Positions 44,316-55,914 of a stretch of 64,000 nucleotides of DNA are shown here, piece by piece; the first letter of the stretch is position 1, and every line of letters begins with the position of its first letter. The notes beneath the pieces are model-generated. The model did not search any database. It was not told where the DNA came from and worked only from the letters and a program-made list of their open reading frames with translations. The stretch lies in contig NZ_KB894491.1 of assembly GCF_000374485.1 (NCBI RefSeq), positions 558,546-622,545 of the forward strand. Direction: 5' to 3'. The DNA comes from Algicola sagamiensis DSM 14643 (lineage in GTDB: Bacteria > Pseudomonadota > Gammaproteobacteria > Enterobacterales > Alteromonadaceae). Both the position numbers and the translations under genes were made by a program.

Positions 44316-45272
44316 TTAACAATATCCGTAGGACATCAACTTCTGGTAACGCGCCTCAATCAGCTCATCTGGCTTCATGGTTTGCAGAACTGCGAGTTGA
44401 TCCATAATTTTTTGCTTAATACCCTTTGCTGCGTCTGCTGGGCTTCGGTGTGCACCACCAATTGGCTCTTCGATAATATCATCGATGAGATCCAGTGACT
44501 TAACACGCTCTGCTGTCACACCCATTGCTTCCGCAGCAGCAGCAGCGTATTCAGCAGATTGCCATAAAATCGATGCACAGCCTTCTGGTGAAATGACAGA
44601 GTAGATGCTGTATTGAAGCATGTTCACTCTATCACCCACACCGATTGCCAGTGCACCACCAGAACCACCTTCACCGATGATAGTACAAATGATTGGAACT
44701 TGTAGACGAGACATGACCAATAGGTTCTTCGCAATTGCTTCTGACTGACCACGTTCTTCCGCACCAAGCCCCGGGTAGGCGCCTGCCGTATCAATAAATG
44801 TCAGAATTGGCATTTTGAAACGCTCAGCCATTTCCATCAGACGCAGTGCTTTGCGATATCCTTCTGGTTTTGGCATCCCAAAATTCCGGCGGACTTTTTC
44901 TGCTGTATCCCTGCCTTTTTGTTGACCAATAATCATCACAGGCTGATCATTTAAGCGAGCAGTGCCCCCAATAATTGCAGCATCGTCCGCAAAAGCACGA
45001 TCACCACAAAGTTCATCAAAGTCCGTGAATATTTCTTTTATATAATCTGTTGTATGCGGACGTAGAGGATGACGCGCAAGCTGCGCAACCTGTGAGGCTG
45101 ACAGCTCAGAGAAAATACTTCGGGTCATTTCGAGACTTTTTTCTCTTAAGTTTGCGATCTCCTCTTCCATACTCAAATCAAGGCCCGCACCTTGATTGAC
45201 ACGACGCAAACCATCTATTTTCTCATCAAATTCCGCGATTTTCTTTTCAAAGTCGAGATAATTCAAACTCAT
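44316..45272 (-). CDS. accA: Acetyl-CoA carboxylase carboxyltransferase subunit alpha
   Basis: 318 residues, as usual. Forms with AccD the carboxyltransferase that makes malonyl-CoA for fatty acids. [25 protein letters not shown]-type segment ([19 protein letters not shown], about 128-146) and [16 protein letters not shown] (about 202-217) are characteristic. It follows dnaE, as in enterobacteria. Confidence 0.97.
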   Translation of the reverse strand: MSLNYLDFEKKIAEFDEKIDGLRRVNQGAGLDLSMEEEIANLREKSLEMTRSIFSELSASQVAQLARHPLRPHTTDYIKEIFTDFDELCGDRAFADDAAIIGGTARLNDQPVMIIGQQKGRDTAEKVRRNFGMPKPEGYRKALRLMEMAERFKMPILTFIDTAGAYPGLGAEERGQSEAIAKNLLVMSRLQVPIICTIIGEGGSGGALAIGVGDRVNMLQYSIYSVISPEGCASILWQSAEYAAAAAEAMGVTAERVKSLDLIDDIIEEPIGGAHRSPADAAKGIKQKIMDQLAVLQTMKPDELIEARYQKLMSYGYC

Positions 45273-45298
45273 TGCTCGAGTTTACCTTTTGATATTTA

Positions 45299-48200
45299 TT
45301 AAAATCCAAATCGAACCTCAGATCCGACCAACTGCCCCAAATCAGTGATCAACTTTTCGCTTGGCGTCACACGCCATTGTGTCCCTAACGTGATCTGAGC
45401 ACTCGCATCTAAGCGTATATAGTCAATAACAATAGGACAAACGCCTCCTTTAAATGGGAGTAATAGACGCTTTAACTTTGGTAAAAAATTATCGCCTACT
45501 TGTCGACTATTTATATCAACATACAAACATTTTAGGAACCTTTCTCTTGCAGATACCAGATCCATCGTTTCTCTGGCAGACATTGTAAGTCCACCACTAA
45601 AGTTATCAAAGCTGACCTGTCCTTTTACAAAAATAATATTATCTTTTTGCAAAATATCCTGATGTTTTTCAAAAGCATCGGGAAAATAGCGAACATCCAA
45701 GCGGCCACTTTTATCATCCAAAGTGACAATCGCCCAGCGTTTATTCTGTTTGTTCATCATCACTTTAACATCAATAATTAACCCCGCAATACTAGCAGGA
45801 TTATCTTTTTTCGTGGGTGCTAGATCGGCAAGGCGACAATTTCGATAGTGCTTGATTTCCTTTTCATATTGATTAATCGGGTGACCTGTTAAGTACAACC
45901 CCAAGGTATCTCTTTCCCCTTCTAACCAGGTTTTATCTGGCCAAATAGGTACATCAGCAAATTGTTGCTCCGCGTGTTCGTCTTCATAGGCCAGTAAACC
46001 GAATAAGTCAGATTGTCCTTGCTGTTGCGCCTTATAATGCTGATCTGCTGCTTTTAGCGCATCCGGTAAAGTTGCCATCATTGCTGCACGATGTGGACCG
46101 AGATTATCCATTGCACCAGACAGAATCAGCTTTTCAATCACACGCTTATTCAAACGTTTAATATCCACTCTGGCGCAAAACTCAAATAAGTCTTTAAATG
46201 GACCACCTACATCACGCGCTTCGAGAATGGCTTCAACCGGGCCTTCACCAACACCTTTAATTGCACCAATACCATAAACAATGGCGTTCGACTCATTTAC
46301 CGTGAACTTGTAATGCCCAGCATTGACATCTGGCGGCAGCAGCTTTAACTTCATTCGATTACATTCATCGACCAGCGTGACAATTTTATCCGTATTGTCC
46401 ATATCCGCTGACATTACCGCAGCCATGAACTCTGCTGGAAAATGGGTCTTCATCCAGAGTGTTTGATATGACACTAATGCATAAGCTGCTGAGTGCGATT
46501 TGTTAAATCCGTATCCTGCAAACTTCTCTACAAGATCGAAGATTTTCATTGCAAGTTCGGGATCAACACCGTTATTTTCTGCACCATCTCGGAATATCGA
46601 ACGCTGCTTGGCCATTTCTTCTGGCTTTTTCTTTCCCATCGCTCGACGCAACATATCTGCACCACCCAGCGTATACCCCGCCAAGACCTGAGCGATCTGC
46701 ATGACCTGCTCCTGATACAGGATAATCCCATAGGTTGGGGTAAGAATCGGTTGCAATGAGTCATGTTGATAGGTCGCATCCGGATAAGAGATCTCTTCCA
46801 CTCCACGTTTCCGATCAATAAAGTTATCTACCATCCCGGATTGCAAAGGCCCAGGACGAAACAGCGCAACCAATGCGATCATGTCTTCGAAGCAGTCTGG
46901 TTTTAATCGCTTAATCAACTCTTTCATGCCACGGGATTCCAGCTGGAATACAGCCGTGGTTTCAGCTTGTTGTAACAGCTCGAAGCTTTTGGGATCATCA
47001 AGACGTATCGCTGCAATATCGATTGTCTTCTTAGATTTTTTCACCAACTTTTCATTGGCCATATCGATCGCCCACTGCAAAATAGTGAGCGTTCGAAGAC
47101 CCAGGAAGTCAAACTTCACCAGCCCCGCTTCTTCGACATCATTCTTATCAAACTGGGTAACCGGGTGGTTTCCTTCATCATCACAATATAATGGTGCAAA
47201 ATCAGTGATCTTCGTCGGCGCGATGACGACGCCACCGGCGTGTTTTCCTGCATTACGCGTGACACCTTCGAGAATACGCGCCATATCGATGAGATCTTTC
47301 ACTTCCTCATCGGACTCGTATAACTCAGGAAGTCTAGGTTCAACATCAAATGCCTTTTCAAGGGTCATCCCCGGATCGCCAGGGATTAGCTTTGAGATCC
47401 TATCCACAAATCCATATGGGTGACCAAGCACACGCCCAACATCACGAACAACAGCCTTCGCAGCCATCGTACCAAAGGTAATGATCTGAGAAACAGCATC
47501 CCGACCATACAAATCAGCAACGTGATCAATCACCTGGTCACGATTGTCCATACAGAAGTCAATATCGAAATCCGGCATTGACACCCGCTCCGGGTTTAAG
47601 AATCGTTCGAAAAGCAGGTCGAACTCCAAAGGATCCAGATCGGTAATATCCAATGCATATGCGACCAAAGAGCCAGCACCAGAACCTCGGCCAGGTCCAA
47701 CCGGGATCCCATTATCCTTACTCCATTGGATAAACTCCATGACGATCAGAAAGTAGCCAGGAAATCCCATCTGATTGATGACTTGAAGCTCAATGTCTAA
47801 ACGTTCATCGTATGGCGGTCGCTTTTCCTGACGCTCGCTTTCATCTGAAAATAAGAACTCAAGACGTTTTTCCAAGCCTTCTTTAGAGACTTTAATAAGA
47901 TATTCAGCATCCGTCATGTTTCCGGTTGGAAACTTCGGTAAGAAATATTCCCCTAATCGCACCGTGACATTACAACGTTTGGCAATTTCAACTGTGTTCT
48001 CAAGTGCTTGAGGAATATCAGAAAACAATGTGCACATCTCTGCTTCACTTCGCAGATATTGTTGTTCTGAATAACGCTTCGGACGGCGCTTGTCTTCGAG
48101 GGTAAAGCCATCGTGAATCGCAACGCGGATCTCATGAGGCTCAAAGTCTGTCTGCTCAAGGAAACAAACTTCATTCGTCGCAACAACTGGCAGTTTTTGT

Positions 48201-48772
48201 TGTTGTGCAAGCGCCATAGCCAAGTGAAGATATTCGTCTTCCTGAGCTCGGCCCGTTCGGATTAGTTCCAGATAAAAGTGCTCTTGAAAGTGGGTTTGAT
48301 AAAAGTCACAAACGCGTGCAACCTCATCATCGTTGCCTTTCAGCAATGCTTGACCAATATCTCCTTCTCTGGCCCCTGACAAAAGGATCAGCCCATCTGC
48401 AAAATCTTTTAACCACTCTTTTTCAACGACCGGTTTTCCATGAACATGACCACGTTGGTACGCTTGAGAAATCAGCAATGTCAGATTCTTATAACCCGTG
48501 TTGTTTTTCGCCAAAACTGTGAGGCGAAAGATGTCATCCGAAACATTCGCTTCCTGCACCCAAATATCCGCACCAACGATTGGCTTAATCCCTGCGCCAT
48601 GTGCAGCATTATAGTAACGAACGAGGCCACACAGATTCATCTGATCCGTCAGGGCCATTGCTGGCATACCTAACGTTTTTAATTGATTGATGATGGGTTT
48701 TTGCTTGTTCAGCCCATCAACCATCGAGAAGTCACTATGAATACGAAGATGAATAAACTTGGGATCAGCCAT
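45299..48772 (-). CDS. dnaE: DNA polymerase III alpha subunit
   Basis: Replicative polymerase of 1157 residues (E. coli 1160). PHP domain at the N-terminus ([15 protein letters not shown]), C-family polymerase palm with catalytic aspartates in [14 protein letters not shown] (about 400-412), fingers, tandem helix-hairpin-helix, OB-fold (about 985-1065) and C-terminal tau-binding region. Start ATG matches the E. coli N-terminus. Lies between rnhB and accA as in E. coli. Confidence 0.97.
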   Translation of the reverse strand: MADPKFIHLRIHSDFSMVDGLNKQKPIINQLKTLGMPAMALTDQMNLCGLVRYYNAAHGAGIKPIVGADIWVQEANVSDDIFRLTVLAKNNTGYKNLTLLISQAYQRGHVHGKPVVEKEWLKDFADGLILLSGAREGDIGQALLKGNDDEVARVCDFYQTHFQEHFYLELIRTGRAQEDEYLHLAMALAQQQKLPVVATNEVCFLEQTDFEPHEIRVAIHDGFTLEDKRRPKRYSEQQYLRSEAEMCTLFSDIPQALENTVEIAKRCNVTVRLGEYFLPKFPTGNMTDAEYLIKVSKEGLEKRLEFLFSDESERQEKRPPYDERLDIELQVINQMGFPGYFLIVMEFIQWSKDNGIPVGPGRGSGAGSLVAYALDITDLDPLEFDLLFERFLNPERVSMPDFDIDFCMDNRDQVIDHVADLYGRDAVSQIITFGTMAAKAVVRDVGRVLGHPYGFVDRISKLIPGDPGMTLEKAFDVEPRLPELYESDEEVKDLIDMARILEGVTRNAGKHAGGVVIAPTKITDFAPLYCDDEGNHPVTQFDKNDVEEAGLVKFDFLGLRTLTILQWAIDMANEKLVKKSKKTIDIAAIRLDDPKSFELLQQAETTAVFQLESRGMKELIKRLKPDCFEDMIALVALFRPGPLQSGMVDNFIDRKRGVEEISYPDATYQHDSLQPILTPTYGIILYQEQVMQIAQVLAGYTLGGADMLRRAMGKKKPEEMAKQRSIFRDGAENNGVDPELAMKIFDLVEKFAGYGFNKSHSAAYALVSYQTLWMKTHFPAEFMAAVMSADMDNTDKIVTLVDECNRMKLKLLPPDVNAGHYKFTVNESNAIVYGIGAIKGVGEGPVEAILEARDVGGPFKDLFEFCARVDIKRLNKRVIEKLILSGAMDNLGPHRAAMMATLPDALKAADQHYKAQQQGQSDLFGLLAYEDEHAEQQFADVPIWPDKTWLEGERDTLGLYLTGHPINQYEKEIKHYRNCRLADLAPTKKDNPASIAGLIIDVKVMMNKQNKRWAIVTLDDKSGRLDVRYFPDAFEKHQDILQKDNIIFVKGQVSFDNFSGGLTMSARETMDLVSARERFLKCLYVDINSRQVGDNFLPKLKRLLLPFKGGVCPIVIDYIRLDASAQITLGTQWRVTPSEKLITDLGQLVGSEVRFGF

Positions 48773-48815
48773 CGCGTGTTACTATTATTCCTATCTGCAG
48801 CTCAAAGTGAGCTTG

Positions 48816-49406
48816 TTAATCAAGTAAACCAAGGGCCCGTTTCACGGGTTTAAAACTCTGTCTATGCAGAGGTGTTGCGCCGAGACGTTCCAGTTGTGAC
48901 AAGTGCTCTTTTGTTGGGTAACCTTTGTGTTTTTCAAAGCCATAGTCTGGGTATTCACTCGCGAGTGCAACCATTTCATCGTCTCTGGCAACTTTTGCAA
49001 GAATCGACGCCGCACTGATTTCAGGAACTTTGCTATCGCCTTTCACAACTGCTTCGCTAGCATAATGCCAATCAGGACAACGATTTCCATCAACACAAAC
49101 AAAATCTGGCTGTTGTTCTAACCCGTTTACAGCTCGAGTCATTGCCAGCATCGTTGCATGCAAAATATTGAGTGTGTCTATCTCTGCTACTTCTGCGCGC
49201 CCAATGGACCAACAGAGTGCTTTTTCCTTTATCTCTTGAGCCAGTTGTTGGCGTTTTTTTTCCGTCAGTTTTTTAGAGTCGGCTAAACCTTCAATCGGCT
49301 GCTGCGGATCAAGTATTACGGCAGCGGTCACAACCGGACCAGTCAGCGGTCCACGACCGACTTCATCTACACCAGCGAGATACTGGACTTCTGGGCGTTC
49401 GTACAT
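48816..49406 (-). CDS. rnhB: Ribonuclease HII
   Basis: Removes ribonucleotides from DNA. 196 residues. Active-site acidic residues in [15 protein letters not shown] (D14, E15 approx.), VDGNRCPDW and [12 protein letters not shown]. Follows lpxB by nine bases in the lpxA-lpxB-rnhB-dnaE order. Confidence 0.96.
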   Translation of the reverse strand: MYERPEVQYLAGVDEVGRGPLTGPVVTAAVILDPQQPIEGLADSKKLTEKKRQQLAQEIKEKALCWSIGRAEVAEIDTLNILHATMLAMTRAVNGLEQQPDFVCVDGNRCPDWHYASEAVVKGDSKVPEISAASILAKVARDDEMVALASEYPDYGFEKHKGYPTKEHLSQLERLGATPLHRQSFKPVKRALGLLD

Positions 49407-49415
49407 GTGTTCTCT

Positions 49416-50558
49416 TTATTCTTCAAGGAGTTTTAGCACTGCTTTTGCTGCTGTTTCACTTGCATTGAGCCGGATCGACGCATGAATATCAGCAAATTTC
49501 TTCTTCAAAGCTGTATTATCTTCTGTCAACAAAGGATAAAGGCAGGAAGCAAGTGTTTCAGGTTCAACTTCGTCCTGAAGCAACTCCTTAACCAAAGGCT
49601 GATCAGCAAGTAGATTTGGCAGGGAAAAATAAGCAATATTTACCAATTGTTTTGCAATCAAATACGTCAATGTTTTGAGCTTATATGCAACAACCATTGG
49701 CGCTTTGAGTAACATGGCTTCTAAAGTTGCCGTCCCCGATGAAATCAATACGGCATCACAGGCTCGCATGGCTTCTCTGGATTGACCATCCAATAAAATT
49801 AGGGAATTGATGTCAATATGTTTTTTTACGATATCAATAAACTGTGCCTTGCGCTTATCGCTCACCAATGGCACCACAACCTTTAACTCAGATATATTTT
49901 CCCGAAGTAGATTTACCGATTGGACGAAAGGCTCTGCAAGCATACTCACTTCTGTACCACGACTCCCAGGAAGCAATGCCAGCACCTTGTCATCTGCAGA
50001 TAACCCAAGTTGCTCCCTCGCTTGTCCTTTTTGGGGATCAATTGGCAGTTCATCGGCCAGTGTATGTCCAACAAACTCACAAGGAATACCAAACTTGTCA
50101 TAAAACGATTTTTCAAAGGGAAGTAATGCAAGAACGAGGTTGGTTGCGTCCTGAACTTTAAATACCCGTTTTTGACGCCAGGCCCATACAGAAGGACTCA
50201 CATAGTGAACTGTTTTGATGCCAGCAGCTTTCAGTCGCTTCTCAACCCCTAAATTAAAATCTGGTGCATCAATGCCAATAAAAATATCGATACCTTGATC
50301 TTTGAGGAACTGAACGATTTGTTTTCTGACTTTGAGTAAACGAAAAATCCGGCCAAGTACTTCCACAATCCCCATCACAGAAAGCTCTTCCATCAAGAAC
50401 TGACTCTCAAAGCCTTGTTCAATCATGAGCGGCCCACCAATACCGACAAACTCAGCATTCGGGTGTTGTGCTTTGATAGCGGCCATAAGGCCTGCACCTA
50501 AAATATCGCCGGAGTGTTCTCCGGCGATCATACCAATCTTAAGATTTTGCTTTTTCAC
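49416..50558 (-). CDS. lpxB: Lipid-A-disaccharide synthase
   Basis: GT19 glycosyltransferase that joins UDP-2,3-diacylglucosamine and lipid X. 380 residues: GEHSGDILGAGLMAAIK near the N-terminus, SVWAWRQKRV (about 147-156), and the donor site SSGTATLEAMLLKAPMVVAYK. The start codon is GTG at 50558 (alignment with E. coli LpxB supports it); the ribosome site is weak. Confidence 0.95.
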   Translation of the reverse strand: MKKQNLKIGMIAGEHSGDILGAGLMAAIKAQHPNAEFVGIGGPLMIEQGFESQFLMEELSVMGIVEVLGRIFRLLKVRKQIVQFLKDQGIDIFIGIDAPDFNLGVEKRLKAAGIKTVHYVSPSVWAWRQKRVFKVQDATNLVLALLPFEKSFYDKFGIPCEFVGHTLADELPIDPQKGQAREQLGLSADDKVLALLPGSRGTEVSMLAEPFVQSVNLLRENISELKVVVPLVSDKRKAQFIDIVKKHIDINSLILLDGQSREAMRACDAVLISSGTATLEAMLLKAPMVVAYKLKTLTYLIAKQLVNIAYFSLPNLLADQPLVKELLQDEVEPETLASCLYPLLTEDNTALKKKFADIHASIRLNASETAAKAVLKLLEE

Positions 50559-50591
50559 GACTGTTCTTCGTTTGTTGGCAGACTGATCGCG

Positions 50592-51362
50592 TTAGCGAAT
50601 GATCCCTCGATTTGATTGCTTAATGAATTCAGCAAACATCGCAATATTTTCATCTTCAGCCGCAATTGGCTCAAGCTCAGCAAGGGCTTCTTCAACTCTC
50701 AGCTCTTTGCGATAGAGAGTTTTATAAGCGCGACGGATCTCTTGGATCTGTGCTTTGCTAAAGCCACGGCGCTTCAAACCTTCCGTATTGATGCCGAAAG
50801 GCTCGGCACGGAACCCCGATGCCATGACGAAAGGAGGGATATCCTTCAAAATCAGGGTCCCTGTTGCAGCAAAGCTATGCGAACCAATTTTACAGAACTG
50901 ATGCGCACCAGCAAAACCGCCCATGATCACCCAGTCACCGACATGGACATGGCCCGCAGTCGATGCATTATTCGCGAAAATGTTGTGATCACCAATCACA
51001 CAGTCGTGCGCGATATGAACATAATTCATAAACAAGTTATGACTGCCAATGATGGTCTTGCCTTCATCCTGAACGGTCCCACGATGAACCGTCACACACT
51101 CGCGGAAAACGTTATGGTCACCAATGATCAGCTCTGTTTTTTCGCCAGCATATTTCTTGTCTTGGCAGTCTTCACCAATCGATGAGAATTGATAGAATTC
51201 GTTTTGTTGCCCAATTTTTGTCGGGCCTTTGACAACAACATGTGAATGTAAAACACAGCCATCACCAATTTCGACGTCATTACCAACATAGCACCATGGA
51301 CCAATTTGGACATTGTTACCAATGCTGGCGCCAGGCTCTATGATTGCACTTTCATGGATCAC
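50592..51362 (-). CDS. lpxA: UDP-N-acetylglucosamine acyltransferase
   Basis: First enzyme of lipid A synthesis. Left-handed beta-helix of hexapeptide repeats; catalytic His in MNYVHIAHDCVIG (H121-H124 region). A GTG at 51362, one base after the fabZ stop and preceded by AGAGAG, fits the E. coli start and gives 256 residues; an in-frame GTG at 51383 inside fabZ would add seven. Confidence 0.94.
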   Translation of the reverse strand: MIHESAIIEPGASIGNNVQIGPWCYVGNDVEIGDGCVLHSHVVVKGPTKIGQQNEFYQFSSIGEDCQDKKYAGEKTELIIGDHNVFRECVTVHRGTVQDEGKTIIGSHNLFMNYVHIAHDCVIGDHNIFANNASTAGHVHVGDWVIMGGFAGAHQFCKIGSHSFAATGTLILKDIPPFVMASGFRAEPFGINTEGLKRRGFSKAQIQEIRRAYKTLYRKELRVEEALAELEPIAAEDENIAMFAEFIKQSNRGIIR

Positions 51363-51363
51363 G

Positions 51364-51816
51364 CTAAAACTCTCTCTTTGCACACATTATCTCTGCTGAG
51401 CAAGCGAGTTGTCCGTCTACAATTGCTTCCGCAGAAAACTTCCACATGCCACGGCGTTCTTTCAAAAAGCGTACATGCATATGCATGGTGTCGCCAGGCG
51501 TCACAGGCCTTTTGAATCGGACATTATCCACTGAAGCCAATAAGTAAAGCTCAGCTGGATTTCTTGTATCCGTCGATTTAAATCCGAGAATGCCCGTTGC
51601 TTGAGCAAGTGCTTCGATAATCAACACGCCAGGGAAGATTGGCTTTCCTGGGAAATGCCCTGTAAAGATTGGTTCATTTACAGTAACATTTTTGATTGCG
51701 TGTAGTGTCTCACCTGGCACATAGTCAACAACGCGGTCAACCAATAGCATGGGATAACGATGAGGGATCAGGTCCATGATCTCCTGAATGTCGATTTGCT
51801 TCATTTCATTTGCCAA
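51364..51816 (-). CDS. fabZ: 3-hydroxyacyl-ACP dehydratase FabZ
   Basis: Hot-dog-fold dehydratase of fatty-acid elongation, 150 residues. Catalytic His in [12 protein letters not shown] and Glu in [13 protein letters not shown]. The start is probably TTG at 51816 (AGGG eight bases upstream); an ATG four codons later has no ribosome site in range. Linked to lpxD and lpxA, which compete for the same 3-hydroxyacyl-ACP. Confidence 0.95.
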   Translation of the reverse strand: MANEMKQIDIQEIMDLIPHRYPMLLVDRVVDYVPGETLHAIKNVTVNEPIFTGHFPGKPIFPGVLIIEALAQATGILGFKSTDTRNPAELYLLASVDNVRFKRPVTPGDTMHMHVRFLKERRGMWKFSAEAIVDGQLACSAEIMCAKREF

Positions 51817-51879
51817 AACAATAACCCTATTACGTTGCTTTTGCTGTTTTGATTCAGTCTTCGTGCCATTTCTAGATGA

Positions 51880-52884
51880 TTATTCATCATTCAGTTGGGC
51901 TTCTACTTTTTTAAGACGCTTATGCATCTCATTGAGATTTCTGAGTGCGGCTGCATTTTTGCGCCACTCTCGATTGGAGCTTGTAGGCATTCCAGAAGAG
52001 TAAATTCCTGGTTCCTCAATGCTTTTAATCACCATAGACATGCCGGTGATTTGCACTTTATCCGTGATTTTCATGTGACCACTAATGGCGACAGCACCGC
52101 CAATGACACAATATTTGCCAATCTCAGTACTCCCTGCAACAACAGTACAGCCCGCAATACAAGTATGATCACCAATCACGACGTTATGAGCAATCTGGCA
52201 TTGGTTATCAATGATCACACCACGGCCAATCACAGTATCATCCAGCGCACCACGATCAATCGTGGTATTCGCACCGATTTCCGTTGATGCATGAACGATC
52301 ACTCCCCCTAACTGTGGGATCTTTACCCATGTTCCGCGGTCATTGGCAAACCCAAATCCGTCGGCGCCAATCACCGCACCAGCATGGATCAAACAATCCT
52401 CTTCAATCACAACACCGTGATAAACCGTGACATTGGCCCAAAGGCGTGTATTCGCTTGGATAATTGTGTTGTGACCGATATAGCATCCAGGCCCGATGAT
52501 GACATGTTCACCGATTTCAGCACCCGCCTCGATGACCGTATTTACCCCGATTTGAGCACTGTGTGCTACCGAAGCTTTTTCGGAGATAGTGGCGCCTTGG
52601 GTGTGGGATCTTGGGGTTGAGTCCAAAAGCTGTGCAACTTTTGCATACCCCAAATATGGGTTACCCATCACGAGGCCTGCACTTTGTAAAAACGGAATAT
52701 CAGCTTCGGATACAATCACAGCTGACGCCTCAGTGACCTCTAAGTGGTGTCGATATTTTGGATTCGCTAAAAAAGCAATCTGCCCAGATTGGGCAGATTG
52801 TATTGTTGCGATTGATTCGATATTTATCTCACCATCGCCATGCACTTGTGCACCGATGGCATCTGCAATCTCTTGTAACTTCAT
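51880..52884 (-). CDS. lpxD: UDP-3-O-acylglucosamine N-acyltransferase
   Basis: Third lipid A enzyme, 334 residues: N-terminal uridine-binding domain (1-95), hexapeptide beta-helix (about 100-290, catalytic His in [13 protein letters not shown]), C-terminal helix ([16 protein letters not shown]). Follows skp by four bases. A 63-base gap to fabZ shows no gene. Confidence 0.96.
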   Translation of the reverse strand: MKLQEIADAIGAQVHGDGEINIESIATIQSAQSGQIAFLANPKYRHHLEVTEASAVIVSEADIPFLQSAGLVMGNPYLGYAKVAQLLDSTPRSHTQGATISEKASVAHSAQIGVNTVIEAGAEIGEHVIIGPGCYIGHNTIIQANTRLWANVTVYHGVVIEEDCLIHAGAVIGADGFGFANDRGTWVKIPQLGGVIVHASTEIGANTTIDRGALDDTVIGRGVIIDNQCQIAHNVVIGDHTCIAGCTVVAGSTEIGKYCVIGGAVAISGHMKITDKVQITGMSMVIKSIEEPGIYSSGMPTSSNREWRKNAAALRNLNEMHKRLKKVEAQLNDE

Positions 52885-52888
52885 CGCA

Positions 52889-53404
52889 TTATTTCAGCTT
52901 GCTGACTCTTTCAAATACGGCTTCTGTAATTTCATGCGTTGGATTGTTATAAATGATCGTTTGCTTTGGCATCACGATATCAATCTTTTGTTCTGTTGCA
53001 ACAGTAGAAACAGTTTGAACAATCAATGCTTGCATACGGCGGTTGACTTGCTCTTGACGCTCTCTCATACGGCGTTGTAACGGTTGCCCTAGCGTCTGCA
53101 GCTCTGCCTGTAAGCCTTCTAGTTTCTTTTCAAGCGCGGTTTTATCTTTCTTACTCATCGTTGCAGCATCACGCTTCAACTTTTCAAGATTGAATTTGAG
53201 ATCGCCTTGAAGCTTTTGGACTTTCTGCATCTCATCACCAAATTCCTTTTGTAACTGCTCTTTCGCTTTTTCAACTTGCGGCAAACGCTGGAAAATCGAC
53301 TGCATATCAACAATGCCAATTTTCTGCTGCTTTGCGAAAGCTTGCCCCATCGTAGCTGCCATAAGAACACAGATTAGCGCAATATTCATTACTACCTTAT
53401 TCAA
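52889..53404 (-). CDS. skp: Periplasmic chaperone Skp/OmpH
   Basis: Trimeric chaperone that carries unfolded outer-membrane proteins to BamA. 171 residues, with a signal peptide ending QAFA-K (residue 24) and a long coiled-coil middle (about 50-130). The TTG at 53404 is preferred: AGGAG lies seven bases upstream and only this start gives the signal peptide a positively charged N-region (MNK). The ATG five codons later would lack it. Confidence 0.94.
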   Translation of the reverse strand: MNKVVMNIALICVLMAATMGQAFAKQQKIGIVDMQSIFQRLPQVEKAKEQLQKEFGDEMQKVQKLQGDLKFNLEKLKRDAATMSKKDKTALEKKLEGLQAELQTLGQPLQRRMRERQEQVNRRMQALIVQTVSTVATEQKIDIVMPKQTIIYNNPTHEITEAVFERVSKLK

Positions 53405-53425
53405 CTTTATTCTCCTAAATCTTTA

Positions 53426-55882
53426 TTAGAATCGAGCCCCAATTGTAAAGCTAAAGAACTCGGTTCTGTCTTCTGGCTGACGCTTCAACTGACGCGAAAA
53501 ACTGAAGGTCATTGGTGCCATTGGTGAAATCCACTGCAATGATAAACCAACCGAAGAGCGAATTCGAGTCGGATCACTATAATCAGCAAGATCATGTGTG
53601 CCACTCTGCGGCACGTCCTTATATGCATCGATGTTGAACTCTGTATCCCAAACGTTACCCACATCAACAAAAAAGCTTGTTCGTACCGCATTTCGATAAT
53701 CATCGCTGATAAATGGTGTCGGGAAAATCAATTCCAATCCACCAACAGCCATCGCATTACCACCAACTAAACTATTGGAAACAAAGACTGACTCGACTTG
53801 GTTCCCTCTTGTTGTTGTAAATGTACCATCCTTATTTGGCGTCCCAGTGACTTGCGTGTACATCGACTGCAATGCACGTGGCCCTATTGTATTGGACTCA
53901 AAACCTCTTACTTTCTGACCTGAATAGAAATTTTCCCAGAACGGTAAATCTTGGTCAACGCCGCCAATATCACCATAACCATTGCCATAACCAAGGTTTA
54001 GCTTCGCAAGGAAAGTCCACTGGTGATCATTGGAAAGCGGGTAATAAAATCGATGTGATGAGGTCAGCTTGTAAAATTTCAAATCCGAGTTCGGTGTCGA
54101 AACCTTCATATTGACCGAGTTATACGTTCCTTCTGTCGGGAAGCGCCCTCGGTTTAAAGTATTTCTTGTCCAGCCAGTATTGAGTTCAAACGTCTCAAAA
54201 TCCAGACCTTCACCCGTTTCATTAAATTGATTAATAAATTGTTCTATTTGATCATAAATACTAATCGAAGACAGCTGGTTGCGATTATAGCCGATGCCAA
54301 CACTAATCCGGTTGTTATCATCCATTGGGAAGCCAGCCGTCGTACTGACACCATAAGCTTTACTCTTATATCGAGATAAACTCGCTCGACCAGCATCAAA
54401 GTCTCTGTAATAGACGTTTCCACCTAAGCTCACCCCATCAATTGTATAGTACGGGTCCGTATAGGAGAGTGAAATATTTTTGCTATAGGAAGATGTATTT
54501 AAGCGAAGTGAAACCACATCACCTGTTCCCATAAAGTTGTTTTGGGACATACCGAACTGGAAAGCAAGCTTGTTGTAGCTACCATAGCTAATCCCTGCTT
54601 CAAACTGACCTGATGGTTGCTCTTTCACTGAGAAAATGACATCAACGAGGTCGTCTTCACCCGGTACTTTTTCAACTTTATAATCGACTCTTTCAATGTA
54701 AGATAATCGTTGGATGAGCGTTTTAGAAAGATTTAATTGCTGCTCTGACATCCAAGCACCTTCCATCTGGCGGATCTCACGACGGATCACTTCATCCTTG
54801 GTCGTATGGTTGCCTTCGAAAGAAATACGACGGACATAAATCCGTTTTCCTGGCTGAACATGGACGGTTAAAGCAACTTCTTTTTTCGCATCATCAATCG
54901 CAGGAATCGTTTCTACTTTTGGATACGCATAGCCCTGATTACTGAGATACGTTTTGATCATTTCTTCCGTTTGAGTGACAATTGAGCCGTTATAAAGCTC
55001 ACCAGAAACAATCGGTGAATTATTTTCGAGGAAATCTTCCAGTCCTGCCAGCTCTCCAGAAAAGTCGACTTTAGTGACTTTATATTGCTCGCCTTCATCT
55101 ACATTCAGCGTAATATAAACAGAGTCTTTTTCTGGGGTCACAGAAACCTGATTCGAGTCAACCTTATAACGTAAATAACCATGATCGAGGTAATGACTTT
55201 TGACTCGCTCCAAGTCCCCTTTAAGCGTTTCACTTTGATAACGATCACTCGAGAGAAAGCGCCACCATGGTAAGTCTTGCTGACTTTCAAAATGGCGATA
55301 TAAATCATCATCAGAAAACACTTTGTTCCCGACAATATTAATTTGTTTGACTGAAGCGGCTTTCCCTTCTTCAAATGTGAACTTCAATTTGACTCGGTTT
55401 CTAGAAAGCTTCACAACTTGTGCATTCACAGAAGCATTGTATTTACCAACGGAGTGAAAAAAGCTCAACAGGCCATTCTCAATATTCGAGAGGATCGTCC
55501 TATCCAATGGCTCACCAACTTTCACACCATTGTTATTGAGTGATTCCTGTAGCTGTTCTTCTTTGATGTCTTTATTACCATCAAACTCAATCGCACTAAT
55601 TGTTGGACGTTCAATGACTTCAAAAAGAACGATGCCGTCATCAAGGTACACTTTAACATCATCAAAGTGGCCTGTGTGGTACATTTCTCTGATTGTTTGG
55701 GAAAGTGTATATCGGGAAACTTCATCACCAACATTGAAAGGAACATGCGTCAAGGTTGCCCCCAATGCCACACGCTGTAACCCTTCTACACGAATATCGC
55801 TGACTGTAATTGTATCGGTTGCAGCACTCGCGCAACCTGCCCCTAAGAGGAGAGTAGCCCCAAACCACTGTTTCATTGTCAT
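53426..55882 (-). CDS. bamA: Outer-membrane protein assembly factor BamA
   Basis: Central Omp85 component of the BAM complex, 818 residues. Signal peptide (about 1-21, ASA-A), five POTRA domains (about 24-425), and a 16-stranded beta-barrel with the conserved loop-6 motif region KVRGFESNTIGP (VRGF, about 663-666). The C-terminal residue is Phe (TIGARF), as for outer-membrane barrels. Between rseP and skp as in all relatives. Confidence 0.97.
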   Translation of the reverse strand: MTMKQWFGATLLLGAGCASAATDTITVSDIRVEGLQRVALGATLTHVPFNVGDEVSRYTLSQTIREMYHTGHFDDVKVYLDDGIVLFEVIERPTISAIEFDGNKDIKEEQLQESLNNNGVKVGEPLDRTILSNIENGLLSFFHSVGKYNASVNAQVVKLSRNRVKLKFTFEEGKAASVKQINIVGNKVFSDDDLYRHFESQQDLPWWRFLSSDRYQSETLKGDLERVKSHYLDHGYLRYKVDSNQVSVTPEKDSVYITLNVDEGEQYKVTKVDFSGELAGLEDFLENNSPIVSGELYNGSIVTQTEEMIKTYLSNQGYAYPKVETIPAIDDAKKEVALTVHVQPGKRIYVRRISFEGNHTTKDEVIRREIRQMEGAWMSEQQLNLSKTLIQRLSYIERVDYKVEKVPGEDDLVDVIFSVKEQPSGQFEAGISYGSYNKLAFQFGMSQNNFMGTGDVVSLRLNTSSYSKNISLSYTDPYYTIDGVSLGGNVYYRDFDAGRASLSRYKSKAYGVSTTAGFPMDDNNRISVGIGYNRNQLSSISIYDQIEQFINQFNETGEGLDFETFELNTGWTRNTLNRGRFPTEGTYNSVNMKVSTPNSDLKFYKLTSSHRFYYPLSNDHQWTFLAKLNLGYGNGYGDIGGVDQDLPFWENFYSGQKVRGFESNTIGPRALQSMYTQVTGTPNKDGTFTTTRGNQVESVFVSNSLVGGNAMAVGGLELIFPTPFISDDYRNAVRTSFFVDVGNVWDTEFNIDAYKDVPQSGTHDLADYSDPTRIRSSVGLSLQWISPMAPMTFSFSRQLKRQPEDRTEFFSFTIGARF

Positions 55883-55914
55883 GTTAGCAAGTACTTCCTA
55901 ATTTATTGTCGTTC

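Noticed and set aside
46881-47423. 180-codon open frame on the plus strand
   Set aside because: Lies antisense within dnaE; composition follows codon use of the true gene and no ribosome site or homology is seen.
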